Positions 1-9,058 of a stretch of DNA of 64,000 bases are shown in pieces. This stretch comes from Acetobacter pasteurianus subsp. pasteurianus LMG 1262 = NBRC 106471 (lineage in GTDB: Bacteria > Pseudomonadota > Alphaproteobacteria > Acetobacterales > Acetobacteraceae): positions 1-64,000 of the forward strand of contig NZ_CADO01000016.1 of NCBI RefSeq assembly GCF_000285275.1. Direction: 5' to 3'. The translations under genes and the position numbers were made by a program. Every line of letters starts with the position of its first letter. Within the stretch, counting starts at the first letter, position 1. A model generated the notes under the pieces. It worked only from the letters and a program-made list of their open reading frames with translations. It ran no database searches and was not told where the DNA came from.

Positions 1-25
1 GAAGCCTCATGCTACGCCGAAACGC

Positions 26-286
26 TCATCCGTGAATTTCCAAAAGGGCTCTTACGCTGTCCAGCAGGCTGCCGCGGGCATTCTCTAAAGTACCACCATC
101 TTCAATAGTGACGCTTTGCATTGTGGAGAGATTTTGCACATCCCCCTGATCCGTCACACTCGATACGTTGCCAAGGTTTGTAAATGAGCCACCACTTTGA
201 ACGGTCACGCCTACAACTTTACCGCCAACTGTAAGTGATTCGCCACTTGAAACAATAACATCTGAAGAAACATTACTATCTGCCAC
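26..286 (-). CDS. Small glycine/serine-rich repeat protein resembling the start of an autotransporter-type adhesin
   Basis: This 86-residue protein starts with GTG, preceded at a good distance by GGGAG. A perfect TATAAT lies at 335-340 on the same strand, so it looks expressed. It is built of short units with the pattern V-x-S/D-G-G-x-(F/L)-x-N, for example VQSGGSFTN and IEDGGTLEN, which resemble the beta-helix repeats of AIDA-type autotransporter passengers. No signal peptide, membrane anchor or beta-barrel is present. It ends abruptly after RALLEIHG. The two other frames close within about 50 bases, so a single frameshift does not reopen a longer protein inside the window. It may be a truncated remnant or a small stand-alone protein; its function is unknown. 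It lies in AT-rich DNA next to a tRNA gene. Confidence 0.5.
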   Translation of the reverse strand: MADSNVSSDVIVSSGESLTVGGKVVGVTVQSGGSFTNLGNVSSVTDQGDVQNLSTMQSVTIEDGGTLENARGSLLDSVRALLEIHG

Positions 287-829
287 TATGAAATACTCCC
301 GTGCCTCTGCTTCTTCATAATCAGAGATCGTTAAATTATACTTAAAAACTTACTGCAAATCTGATCATGATCGGTGTGTTATTTATAAAAAAACGTTCAT
401 CACATTTAACGAATTTTTACCAGAAAATTTTAAGCATATCAGATCACTTAATTTGGATATATAAAGAACATACATAAATTAAATTTAAATAATTGAATAA
501 AATGCATTGATATTTATTTGAATTTCATATGATTTGAAAATTACAGAACACAAAAAATATAAGCTCCACCTAATCAAGGTAGATCCTATAGAAAAGCATT
601 AAAAAGCCAAAAAGCAGGTATACTACGCTTACCCTCCTCTAAAAATTTATTTGTTTTTTGCAATAATATTAAGAACAATCTTCCGAATGATCAGGAAAAA
701 CCATTACTACATTGCTATGCTACACGCACAATCATTACAATCTGCAGCATAGCGCTAAAGCAGTAGCTTTTAGACTTTCTGACCCAAAAATGCGCTGTAA
801 TATAAATTTAAGTGATGACATGCGCAGGA
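287..829. other. AT-rich stretch without a convincing gene, at a tRNA 3' end
   Basis: About 540 bases hold no supportable gene. The base composition is strikingly AT-rich, especially 290-700, compared with the GC-richer housekeeping DNA that begins at the tRNA. The stretch contains the promoter-like TATAAT (minus strand, 335-340), a GATCATGATC palindrome at 363-372, and an 8-bp inverted repeat at 714-753. It lies on the 3' side of tRNA-Ser, the side where tRNA-directed elements normally insert. I infer acquired DNA; no integrase is in view. Confidence 0.6.
714..753. repeat. Inverted repeat GCTATGCT / AGCATAGC
   Basis: The arms 714-721 and 746-753 are exact reverse complements separated by 24 bases. 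The repeat is about 75 bases beyond the 3' end of tRNA-Ser. There is no T-run, so it is not a canonical terminator. Its role is unknown; a recombination or regulatory site is possible. Confidence 0.4.
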
Positions 830-919
830 TGGCGGAGAGAGAGGGATTCGAACCCTCGGTACGCTTGCGCGCACAACGGTTTTCGAGACCGCCCCGTTCG
901 ACCGCTCCGGCATCTCTCC
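830..919 (-). tRNA. tRNA-Ser (anticodon CGA)
   Basis: The minus strand folds into a class II tRNA of 90 bases. The acceptor stem GGAGAGA pairs with TCTCTCC. The anticodon stem GCGGT/ACCGT encloses the loop CTCGAAA, giving anticodon CGA, which reads UCG serine codons. A long variable arm follows, as expected for tRNA-Ser, then the T loop GGTTCGAATCC. The discriminator is G and the terminal CCA is encoded (830-832). The AT-rich DNA starts directly at its 3' end. Confidence 0.95.
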
Positions 920-930
920 TATATCGCGGG

Positions 931-960
931 CTTATAGACACGCTTTTATAGCCCATGCAA
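931..960 (-). promoter_or_regulatory. Probable tRNA-Ser promoter
   Basis: On the minus strand a TTGCAT (955-960) and a TATAAG (931-936) are separated by 18 bases. The -10 box lies about 12 bases before the tRNA 5' end at 919, a normal distance for a tRNA with a short leader. It is divergent from the putative rplU promoter. Confidence 0.5.
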
Positions 961-982
961 GGGCATGCACCCTATATTTCTA

Positions 983-1011
983 TTGACGAGCCCTACCCTC
1001 ACCGCTTAAAA
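983..1011 (+). promoter_or_regulatory. Probable rplU-rpmA promoter
   Basis: TTGACG at 983-988 and TTAAAA at 1006-1011 are separated by exactly 17 bases. This is a good sigma-70-like arrangement about 130 bases before the rplU start. It would leave a 5' leader of roughly 120 bases. Confidence 0.5.
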
Positions 1012-1139
1012 AGCCGCCCTAATCCACACAGATGGAACCATGCTGCGCGCATTGTGCAGCCAAAGAAGAAAAAGCGACCAGAATTTTCGCCTGTATCTGA
1101 ATGGTGCCGCGAGAATCCAGAGATCGGAAGAGACAGTTT

Positions 1140-1454
1140 ATGTACGCAGTTATCCGCACCGGCGGCAAGCAGTACCGGGTTGAGCCCAACATGGTGCTGA
1201 AGGTTGAAAAGCTGGAAGTTGAAGCCGGCGCAACCGTTACATTTGATGAAGTTCTGGCCGTTGGCGGCGAAGGCAGCACCCAGATTGGCGCCCCCACCGT
1301 GGCTGGCGCAAAGGTAACGGCAACCGTTATCGCTCAGGACCGCCTCAAGAAGGTCATCATCTTCAAGAAGCGCCGTCGGCAGAATAGCCGCCGTAAAAAT
1401 GGTCACCGTCAGCCGGTTACCGTTCTGCGCATTCAGGAAATCAACGCAGCCTGA
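1140..1454 (+). CDS. rplU: 50S ribosomal protein L21
   Basis: This 104-residue protein of the large ribosomal subunit binds 23S rRNA near L20. It begins [17 protein letters not shown], the characteristic L21 N-terminus, and carries the basic segment [17 protein letters not shown] near its C-terminus. The length fits the family. The start at 1140 was chosen over the in-frame ATG at 1101 because the L21 N-terminus begins there and GGAAG sits a short way upstream. rpmA follows after 46 bases, the standard rplU-rpmA-obgE order. Confidence 0.97.
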   Translation: MYAVIRTGGKQYRVEPNMVLKVEKLEVEAGATVTFDEVLAVGGEGSTQIGAPTVAGAKVTATVIAQDRLKKVIIFKKRRRQNSRRKNGHRQPVTVLRIQEINAA

Positions 1455-1500
1455 ACCCATTAGGGATTCAGGTTGGTTAAGACCACGGAGGACTTAGGTC

Positions 1501-1770
1501 ATGGCACAAAAAAAAGCTGGCGGTTCATCCCGTAACGGGCGCGATAGCGCCGGACGCCGCCTTGGCGTCAAGAAATTTGGTGGCGAGCAGGTTATTGCTG
1601 GCAACATCATCGTGCGCCAGCGCGGCACGAAGGTGAAAGCTGGCGTAAACGTTGGTGTTGGCAAAGACCACACCCTGTTTGCACTGATTAACGGTAACGT
1701 TCGCTTCGAACGCCGTGCAGAAGGCCGCGTACACGTTTCTGTGGATGCGCTGCCTGCCGCTGCTGAATAA
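1501..1770 (+). CDS. rpmA: 50S ribosomal protein L27
   Basis: This 89-residue ribosomal protein sits at the peptidyl transferase centre. It begins [20 protein letters not shown] and continues [20 protein letters not shown], both hallmark L27 segments. The N-terminus is of the uncleaved type seen in proteobacteria, and the length is normal. GGAGG lies shortly upstream of the ATG. It is followed by an intrinsic terminator at 1822-1849 and then obgE. Confidence 0.97.
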   Translation: MAQKKAGGSSRNGRDSAGRRLGVKKFGGEQVIAGNIIVRQRGTKVKAGVNVGVGKDHTLFALINGNVRFERRAEGRVHVSVDALPAAAE

Positions 1771-1821
1771 GCAGTTCGGTTTTTCCACCGCACGTTTCCC
1801 GTGTGGCCGGAGCAGAAACAG

Positions 1822-1849
1822 GGGCCGGTCCTCAGGATCGGCCCTTTTT
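1822..1849 (+). terminator. Intrinsic terminator after rpmA
   Basis: Arms GGGCCGGTCC (1822-1831) and GGATCGGCCC (1835-1844) pair over ten bases with one G-T wobble and a three-base loop, followed by TTTTT. It lies between rpmA and obgE, so it probably reduces transcription into obgE relative to the ribosomal protein genes. Confidence 0.85.
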
Positions 1850-1865
1850 CGCGTTCTGGACTTGA

Positions 1866-2897
<1,032 letters not shown>

Positions 2898-2951
2898 ACA
2901 CTGAACTGCCCACAGGTCCCTCAAGCCCCTTTCCTTTTACGGAACTGATCC

Positions 2952-4079
2952 ATGACCGGATACACCAGCCCCTCCCTTACCAATGCCAAACGGCTTGTTG
3001 TTAAAATAGGTAGCGCGCTGGTGGTGGACCCAGAAAAACAGGCTCCTCGTCAGGAATGGCTGGCCAGTGTGGCGGCAGATATTGCGTATCTGCGCAAACA
3101 GGGCACGGCTGTTACTGTTGTATCTTCTGGCGCTATTGCACTTGCCCGGCACACATTGGGTTTGGCTGGTGGCGCGCTCCGTTTGGCAGAAAAACAGGCA
3201 GCCGCTGCTGTAGGGCAGATCAGTCTGGCGCAGGCATGGAGCAATGCCCTTTCGGCCCACGGCCTTATTGCCGCCCAGCTTCTGCTAACCCCGGAAGATA
3301 CAGAAGACCGCAAACGCTACCTGAATGCACGCGCAACGCTGAATACCCTGCTGGAAATGGGGTGTGTTCCCGTAATTAACGAGAACGATACCGTTGCCAC
3401 AGCCGAAATTCGTTTTGGCGATAATGACAGGCTGGCAGCCCGCGTTGCACAAATGACTGACTCGGACCAGCTTGTGCTGCTGTCTGATATCGATGGTCTC
3501 TACACGGCTGACCCACGCACAAACCCGGATGCACAGCATCTGCCCGTGATTGAAACCCTTACCCCGGAAATTGAAGCCATGGGGGGTGAGCCTCCTCCGG
3601 GTTATTCTTCTGGGGGTATGCGCACCAAGCTGTTGGCTGCGGGCATTGCTACACGCTCGGGCTGTGCCATGGCTATTGCCTTGGGTAAAACGCCCCACCC
3701 GCTCCGCTCTTTGCTGGAAGGTGGGCGCTGCTCATGGTTCTTGCCGCAAGATTGCGCCCATACAGCCCGTAAGCAGTGGATTGCAGGCAGCCTGACACCA
3801 GCAGGTGAAATTATGGTGGACGATGGTGCCGTAACCGCATTGCAACAGGGCAAATCTCTTTTACCCGCAGGCGTGCTAGGGGTAAAAGGTGATTTCTCTC
3901 AGGGTGATCTGGTAGAAATCATCAATACGGATGGCATCGTGCTGGCTCATGGGCTTGCCGCCTATGATGCAGATGATGCCCGGCGCATTGCAGGCCACCG
4001 CTCCACCGAGCTTACGGATATTTTGGGATGGCACGGACGGGACGAGATCATCCATCGTGATGATCTCGTCATGATCTAG
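2952..4079 (+). CDS. proB: Glutamate 5-kinase
   Basis: This enzyme phosphorylates glutamate to glutamyl-5-phosphate, the first step of proline synthesis. The 375-residue protein has an amino-acid-kinase domain starting LVVKIGSALVVDP, with INENDTVA and the substrate region FGDNDRLAARVA. A C-terminal PUA domain runs from about residue 285. The full two-domain length fits bacterial ProB. It follows obgE by 54 bases, a common arrangement. Its last codons form a perfect hairpin (4041-4070), and a convergent gene ends 3 bases downstream. Confidence 0.95.
   Translation: MTGYTSPSLTNAKRLVVKIGSALVVDPEKQAPRQEWLASVAADIAYLRKQGTAVTVVSSGAIALARHTLGLAGGALRLAEKQAAAAVGQISLAQAWSNALSAHGLIAAQLLLTPEDTEDRKRYLNARATLNTLLEMGCVPVINENDTVATAEIRFGDNDRLAARVAQMTDSDQLVLLSDIDGLYTADPRTNPDAQHLPVIETLTPEIEAMGGEPPPGYSSGGMRTKLLAAGIATRSGCAMAIALGKTPHPLRSLLEGGRCSWFLPQDCAHTARKQWIAGSLTPAGEIMVDDGAVTALQQGKSLLPAGVLGVKGDFSQGDLVEIINTDGIVLAHGLAAYDADDARRIAGHRSTELTDILGWHGRDEIIHRDDLVMI
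4041..4070. repeat. Perfect 12-bp hairpin inside the end of proB
   Basis: GACGAGATCATC (4041-4052) is the exact reverse complement of GATGATCTCGTC (4059-4070), with a six-base loop. It encodes proB residues near the C-terminus and sits where two convergent genes end 3 bases apart. There is no T-run on either strand, so a termination or RNA-stability role is only inferred. Confidence 0.6.
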
Positions 4080-4082
4080 AAC

Positions 4083-4736
4083 TTAATCGTTTGCCGGATT
4101 TTTTCTGGGCCAGTTCAGCACAGGTTCTGCTCGGCCAGTATGCTCATCAATACGCGGCATCTGAACAGATGGGTTAGCCCGCGGGGCCTCGTTTGAAAAA
4201 TCAGGCCGATACGGTGGCTGATTGGCATCTGGCGCACGCTGCCGACGCAATATTTCTGCGCCAGTTTCTGCTGGCGGGGCTTCTGGCTCATGCCACGGCA
4301 TGCGGCGCACCACCGGCTTTGCCGGGTCTGGCGCAAGAGGCGGTGCTGGTGGGGCTTCCTCTCGCGCTTCATACGCATCAGAAACCTTAGGCGTCCGCAG
4401 TTCGGGAAAAACGGGCACTGCACGAGGTGCCGCCGGAGGTTTTTCAACCTCCGGTGGACGCACCTCTTCCACCACCACACCAGATGATGTTCTGCCGTTT
4501 CGCTCTGCTGCAACAGACAAGGTAGGCTCCTGATACGCAGGAGCACCCCGTACGGCTTGCGCACGCAGTTCGGCCTGGATTTCTTCCAACTGGAGAGAAA
4601 TCTCGCCCAACCGGCCTTTCACCCCGAACACGGCAAAAGGCATCATCATAAAAGCAAGCCCGAACAACACGCCAAAAGCCAGAACCAGAAGCTGGCCCCA
4701 GACAGGCATCCAATCAGGAAAAGACAGAGACATCAT
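4083..4736 (-). CDS. Single-pass membrane protein with coiled coil and proline-rich tail, function unknown
   Basis: This 217-residue protein has a hydrophobic segment at about residues 10-37, a short predicted coiled coil (GRLGEISLQLEEIQAELRAQ, about 41-60), and then a long Pro/Ala/Glu-rich, probably disordered tail. I do not recognise a family. It lies 23 bases downstream of gapR on the same strand and is likely co-transcribed with it. Membrane topology suggests a cytoplasmic or periplasmic scaffold, but this is inference. Confidence 0.75.
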   Translation of the reverse strand: MMSLSFPDWMPVWGQLLVLAFGVLFGLAFMMMPFAVFGVKGRLGEISLQLEEIQAELRAQAVRGAPAYQEPTLSVAAERNGRTSSGVVVEEVRPPEVEKPPAAPRAVPVFPELRTPKVSDAYEAREEAPPAPPLAPDPAKPVVRRMPWHEPEAPPAETGAEILRRQRAPDANQPPYRPDFSNEAPRANPSVQMPRIDEHTGRAEPVLNWPRKNPAND

Positions 4737-4759
4737 GGGAAATAGACCCGACTAGCCTT

Positions 4760-5032
4760 TTACATACCCAATGCGCGACGGTAGATATCCAGCAGTGTTT
4801 CCTGCTCTTCCACTTCGGCCGGTTCCTGCTTCCGCAGACGGATGATCTGGCGGATAACCTTTACATCAAACCCGGCAGACTTTGCTTCTGTAAAGATATC
4901 CTTGATATCTCCAGCCAGAGCCTTGCGCTCTTCTTCCAGGCGCTCAACACGCTCAATAATGCTTCTCAGCCGATCTGCGGCAATACCGCCAACAGCTGCA
5001 TCTTCATCCCCGGAAATGCGTTCGCCATCCAT
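4760..5032 (-). CDS. gapR: GapR-type nucleoid-associated protein (DUF2312/UPF0335)
   Basis: This 90-residue protein closely matches the GapR/DUF2312 pattern. The helical core reads AADRLRSIIERVERLEEERK, followed by DIKDIFTEAKSAGFDVKVIR and IIRLRKQEPAE. In Caulobacter, GapR binds overtwisted AT-rich DNA ahead of replication forks and stimulates type II topoisomerases. The length is normal for the family. It shares a strand and probably a transcript with the membrane-protein gene at 4083-4736 and diverges from zwf. Confidence 0.9.
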   Translation of the reverse strand: MDGERISGDEDAAVGGIAADRLRSIIERVERLEEERKALAGDIKDIFTEAKSAGFDVKVIRQIIRLRKQEPAEVEEQETLLDIYRRALGM

Positions 5033-5289
5033 GGTTCGGCCTCCTCATTTATATACAAACACCCAACACTGCGCAGGCAGAACCTGCTAACATTGCCAGA
5101 TAGTGAAGCGCGGGCTTATCGCGCCACGTGTATGTGGTCAATGATGCAGCACATCAGAACCCCTTGCAAACACGCGGACGGCCTTCCATAAGCACTGCAC
5201 CTTGTTCCTGTTCCGGGCCTTTTGCCCGCAAACCACGACTTTTTTACGGCGGGCATCCCCCTCCGGCTGACCAGCGAGAACCCTGCACC

Positions 5290-6762
5290 ATGGCTCTTGT
5301 GAACCGCACGGAACCTTTTGACTTTGTCATCTTTGGCGCGACAGGTGATCTGACACGCCGAAAACTGCTGCCTGCTTTTTTGCGCCGCTTCCATGCCCGC
5401 GAATTTGATCAGGAAGCACGAATTATCTGCACGGCGAGATCTGAGCTCACCACCGAGCAATTTCGGAACCTATGCAGCGCCACCCTGCACGAATTTGCCC
5501 CTGACATTGCCAAAGATACAGAAACACTTAACCAGTTTCTGGGCCTTCTGACCTATGTGTATCTTGATGCCACGGAAGACGGCCCTCACTGGCAGGAGCT
5601 CAGCGCTACGCTCCCCGATGCAGAGCGCACGAGAGTTTTCTATTTTGCCACGGCTCCCGCGCTGTATTCCGCCATTTGTGCAGGACTTTCCCAGCATAAC
5701 CTGATCACGCAGCACACGCGGGTGGTGCTTGAAAAACCCATTGGCACAGACCTGCAATCTGCCAATGAAATCAATGAAGGTGTGGGCCGCTACTTCTCTG
5801 AAGATGCCATCTACCGGATTGACCACTATCTGGGCAAAGAAGGTGTGCAGAACATTCTGGCCTTACGCTTTGCCAACCCCGCGCTCGAACAATTGTGGTC
5901 TTCCGAAGCGATTGCCCATGTGCAGATTACCGCTGCAGAAACAGTAGGCGTGGGGGACCGTGGCTCCTATTACGATAAATCCGGCGCATTACGGGATATG
6001 GTGCAAAACCACCTTTTGCAGGTGTTGTGCATGGTCGCCATGGATGCACCAGCGTCCCTCCGCGCTGATGATTTGCGGAATGAAAAGCTGAAAGTGCTCA
6101 ACGCCCTGCGCCCCATGACACCAGATATGGTGCGTAAAAACGTTATCCGCGGGCAATACACCGCAGGCCGCGTAAAAGGAGAAGATGTTCCAGGTTATGT
6201 AGAAGACCTGAAAACGGGCCGCCCAAGTGATACCGAAACATTTGTGGCCATTCGGACAAAAATTCGTACGGCACGCTGGGGCAACACACCTTTTTATCTG
6301 CGCACAGGCAAACGGTTAGCTACAAAAACCACAGAAATTGTGATTCAGTTCCGCCCGCAGGTCTGGCCTATTTTCACCAACATGCCCTCTCCCGGCCGGT
6401 TGGTAATCCGCATTGCTCCGCACGAAGAACTCTCACTTGTTCTGGCGGCGCGAGACCCCGGTGCTGGTGGGTTTAGAGTGCGCAACGCCACGCTGCATAT
6501 GTCTTACGAAAACGAATTTGCCGTACAGTATCAGGATTCCTACGAGCGCTTGCTGCTAGACGCCGTGCGGGGAGACCCTGCCCTTTTCATCCGGCGAGAT
6601 GAAGTGGAGGCATCATGGAAATGGGTTGAACCTATTCTGGATTCATGGCGCTATGCCCTGACACCGCTAGAACCCTACCCTGCCGGAAGTTGGGGCCCTG
6701 CAACCACCCGTGCGCTTCTGGCACGCGATGGTGCCCTTTGGCACGAAGATATGCTGACATGA
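5290..6762 (+). CDS. zwf: Glucose-6-phosphate 1-dehydrogenase
   Basis: This enzyme oxidises glucose 6-phosphate to 6-phosphogluconolactone with NAD(P)+ and feeds the pentose phosphate pathway, a central route in acetic acid bacteria. The 490-residue protein has the cofactor motif GATGDLTRRK at 16-25, EKP at 148-150 and the active-site motif RIDHYLGKE at 176-184. The start at 5290 was preferred over an in-frame ATG at 5128 because the upstream 54 residues are not G6PD-like. A 7-bp inverted repeat (5223-5229 with 5249-5255) lies in the leader. The stop overlaps the next gene as ATGA. Confidence 0.95.
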   Translation: MALVNRTEPFDFVIFGATGDLTRRKLLPAFLRRFHAREFDQEARIICTARSELTTEQFRNLCSATLHEFAPDIAKDTETLNQFLGLLTYVYLDATEDGPHWQELSATLPDAERTRVFYFATAPALYSAICAGLSQHNLITQHTRVVLEKPIGTDLQSANEINEGVGRYFSEDAIYRIDHYLGKEGVQNILALRFANPALEQLWSSEAIAHVQITAAETVGVGDRGSYYDKSGALRDMVQNHLLQVLCMVAMDAPASLRADDLRNEKLKVLNALRPMTPDMVRKNVIRGQYTAGRVKGEDVPGYVEDLKTGRPSDTETFVAIRTKIRTARWGNTPFYLRTGKRLATKTTEIVIQFRPQVWPIFTNMPSPGRLVIRIAPHEELSLVLAARDPGAGGFRVRNATLHMSYENEFAVQYQDSYERLLLDAVRGDPALFIRRDEVEASWKWVEPILDSWRYALTPLEPYPAGSWGPATTRALLARDGALWHEDMLT

Positions 6763-7205
6763 ACACATCCTCGCCCAAAATGACTGGTCGCGGGCCATTT
6801 GCAAAACGCACTCTGCGCCAACACATCCTGCGCCGGCTGGCAATCGTTCTGCCTCTTTCCCTCATGATGATCCTGCTGGCCAAGACCGGCACGCTGGATC
6901 GGCTGGTGGATTCCTACACGTTCAAACCTGCAAGCTGGTTTGATGATACAGCCTTGGTGCGCCACCTGCGCCTGAAGGTCACCCATAATGGCATGACGCA
7001 TGATCGGCCGGATTGTCTGCTGTTTGTTGTAAATGGAAACGATGCCCCCACAGCATCACGCATTGATGTTATGGAAAAGCATTCCGGCACCTGCCCCGGC
7101 CCCAAAGATGATTTGCCTAAACTGTTCACTTTGCGCGTGGATAGGCTGAACCGGCTTGTGTATTCGGATCAGGGCTCACCGGGGGTATTTCATCCCATTC
7201 CGTAA
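6759..7205 (+). CDS. Small membrane-anchored protein downstream of zwf, function unknown
   Basis: This 148-residue protein overlaps the zwf stop codon by four bases (ATGA), so it is translationally coupled to zwf. It has a basic N-terminus, one hydrophobic segment at about residues 26-42 and a soluble C-terminal domain probably facing the periplasm, with two cysteines. I do not recognise a family. The coupling suggests co-expression with G6PD rather than a shared reaction. Confidence 0.75.
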   Translation: MNTSSPKMTGRGPFAKRTLRQHILRRLAIVLPLSLMMILLAKTGTLDRLVDSYTFKPASWFDDTALVRHLRLKVTHNGMTHDRPDCLLFVVNGNDAPTASRIDVMEKHSGTCPGPKDDLPKLFTLRVDRLNRLVYSDQGSPGVFHPIP

Positions 7206-7214
7206 TCGGCCTCA

Positions 7215-7230
7215 CCGGGTTTTTACCCGG
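7215..7230. terminator. Short convergent hairpin, possible terminator
   Basis: CCGGGT (7215-7220) and ACCCGG (7225-7230) form a 6-bp stem around TTTT. It lies between the ends of two convergent genes and overlaps the esterase stop codon. It lacks a downstream T-run, so it is a weak candidate. Confidence 0.35.
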
Positions 7231-8281
7231 CAAAGGCTTTCTTCAGTGCCTTGCCGCCAAACCGCAAGGCCGCCTTGCCATGCGGCATAAAGGCGTAAAA
7301 GTTCAGAAATGCATGTAGAGCACCGGGGTAACAGCGGTATATCACCTTAACCCCCGCCTTTTCCAACGCCTGCGCATAAGCTGTGCCTTCATCACGCATT
7401 GGGTCACATTCCGCCGTAATAATAACGGCTGGTGGCAAACCTTGCAGATCCGGATTTAAGCCTGGCGCAAAGCGTGGGTGCTGCCAGTGTTCAGGTTTTT
7501 GAATATACTGATCTCCATACCACTCCATTGAGCGGCGAGAGAGGAAATAGCCTTTTTCATACGTTCGATGAGATGGGAAAAGCTTCTCTCCATACAAAGA
7601 TGGATAATACAGCACCTGCATAACAGGTTGAGGCCCCAGCCCCGCGCGCCCGTCTTGCGCCAGAACCGCGGCCAAATTTCCGCCAGCACTATCTCCTGCC
7701 ACAGCAACCTTACCGCCCCAATAGCGGGCAGAAGCACCAGCCAGCCATTGCAGGGCTGCCTGACTGTCATCAATAGCTGCAGGGAATGGATGTTCTGGGG
7801 CCAAGCGATAATCGGGCAATAATACCGCCGCGCCAGAAGCTCGCGCCAAACGGCAGCATATCCCGTAATGGGAATTTAGCCCGCAATGTACAAACCCACC
7901 CCCATGCAAATACAGTAAAGCGCCCCTTACCCGCCCATAGGGAATAAAAAGGCGTGCCCGCATAGGCCCCGCAGCACCGGGAATGGATAAAGTAACCACC
8001 CTTCTTATCGGCACAGATGAAAGGCGTAGCGGAAAAGATGGTGTATCCATCGCCTTGCGCAACCGCACAAGAAACGCAGCCATTTCCTGCGCTGCGTTAT
8101 GAGGCCTGTCTGTTTCAGACTCATCTGCGCCCGCATGCTTCCGCTTAAGCTGCTCCTGCCATCTGATACAGCGCAGCAAAAGCCGAGATGGAAGATTGGG
8201 CCGTGCGGGCATAGAGTTTTGAGGCACATCAGAAAAATCAGACATAGCTACCTGATTACCGGCAATTTTCTGCATCGTCAT
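7223..8281 (-). CDS. Alpha/beta-hydrolase esterase of the hormone-sensitive-lipase type
   Basis: This 352-residue serine hydrolase has the oxyanion motif HGGG at 126-129 (YLHGGGFVHCG) and the nucleophile in GDSAGG at 196-201 (Ser198). The likely catalytic acid lies in ECDPMRDEG and the catalytic histidine in GALHAFL. These are the marks of the HSL/GDXG lipase-esterase family. Substrates cannot be told from sequence. The start may instead be the second ATG at 8275, which has better spacing from AAGG. It is divergent from rnpB. Confidence 0.9.
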   Translation of the reverse strand: MTMQKIAGNQVAMSDFSDVPQNSMPARPNLPSRLLLRCIRWQEQLKRKHAGADESETDRPHNAAQEMAAFLVRLRKAMDTPSFPLRLSSVPIRRVVTLSIPGAAGPMRARLFIPYGRVRGALLYLHGGGFVHCGLNSHYGICCRLARASGAAVLLPDYRLAPEHPFPAAIDDSQAALQWLAGASARYWGGKVAVAGDSAGGNLAAVLAQDGRAGLGPQPVMQVLYYPSLYGEKLFPSHRTYEKGYFLSRRSMEWYGDQYIQKPEHWQHPRFAPGLNPDLQGLPPAVIITAECDPMRDEGTAYAQALEKAGVKVIYRCYPGALHAFLNFYAFMPHGKAALRFGGKALKKAFAG

Positions 8282-8340
8282 GCCTTCATAACATCAGTTG
8301 CGGCTTGACCTGAACGCAAGCCCGACGCAGGGTGCGCTCC

Positions 8341-8766
<426 letters not shown>

Positions 8767-8810
8767 ACTCTCTTTCTTCTCAATCCACTCTGTTTTTTAC
8801 ACCAGAAATA

Positions 8811-8825
8811 GAACATAAAAAGAAC
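8811..8825. promoter_or_regulatory. LexA-type SOS box upstream of the division cluster
   Basis: GAAC (8811-8814), seven bases, then GAAC (8822-8825). This is the reverse complement of GTTC-N7-GTTC, the direct-repeat LexA operator established for alphaproteobacteria. It lies 45 bases after rnpB and about 235 bases before mraZ. It shares the A-rich spacer style of the box before recN at 30834. LexA binding is inferred. Confidence 0.5.
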
Positions 8826-8941
8826 AGAAAACGGCAATCTTTTGTTTGCCGCCACAAAATCAATACATTCGTGTCAGAAATCTTTTCTGCATGAATACTT
8901 AAATAATGGCGGTTTTCTGCTGTTTTTTCTGTCATTTTAAT

Positions 8942-8972
8942 TTGCGTCCCATAACATCCCATGCTATCCCAT
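8942..8972 (+). promoter_or_regulatory. mraZ promoter overlapped by three MraZ boxes
   Basis: TCCCAT occurs three times at exact 10-base steps (8947, 8957, 8967). On the minus strand these read ATGGGA, matching the repeated TGGG(A) sites bound by MraZ. A TTGCGT (8942-8947) and TATCCC (8965-8970), 17 bases apart, form a promoter within the same stretch. This fits autorepression by MraZ, as known in other bacteria. Confidence 0.75.
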
Positions 8973-9058
8973 ACCAGACCACAAGTGTGGTGAAGGCGGT
9001 TCTGTTCCCCGCTGAATTGCGAACGGAAAGGCTGTTTCTGCAAAGGCTTCTGACGTAC

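Noticed and set aside
1-75. Frameshift in the repeat protein at 26-286 that might rejoin a longer adhesin
   Set aside because: The other two frames after residue 78 both hit stops within about 50 bases, so a simple frameshift is not supported inside the window.
712-956. ORFs on both strands across the tRNA-Ser region
   Set aside because: They lie over the tRNA gene and its promoter, have no ribosome binding site and no protein-like composition.
8831-8850. Hairpin CGGCAA / TTGCCG between rnpB and mraZ, considered as an rnpB terminator
   Set aside because: There is no T-run after it on the plus strand. On the minus strand a T-rich run follows, but no minus-strand gene is there to terminate.
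8906-9058. Longer mraZ reading frame from ATG at 8906
   Set aside because: The extra residues are Cys/Phe-rich and unlike MraZ, and that start lies upstream of the promoter and MraZ boxes.
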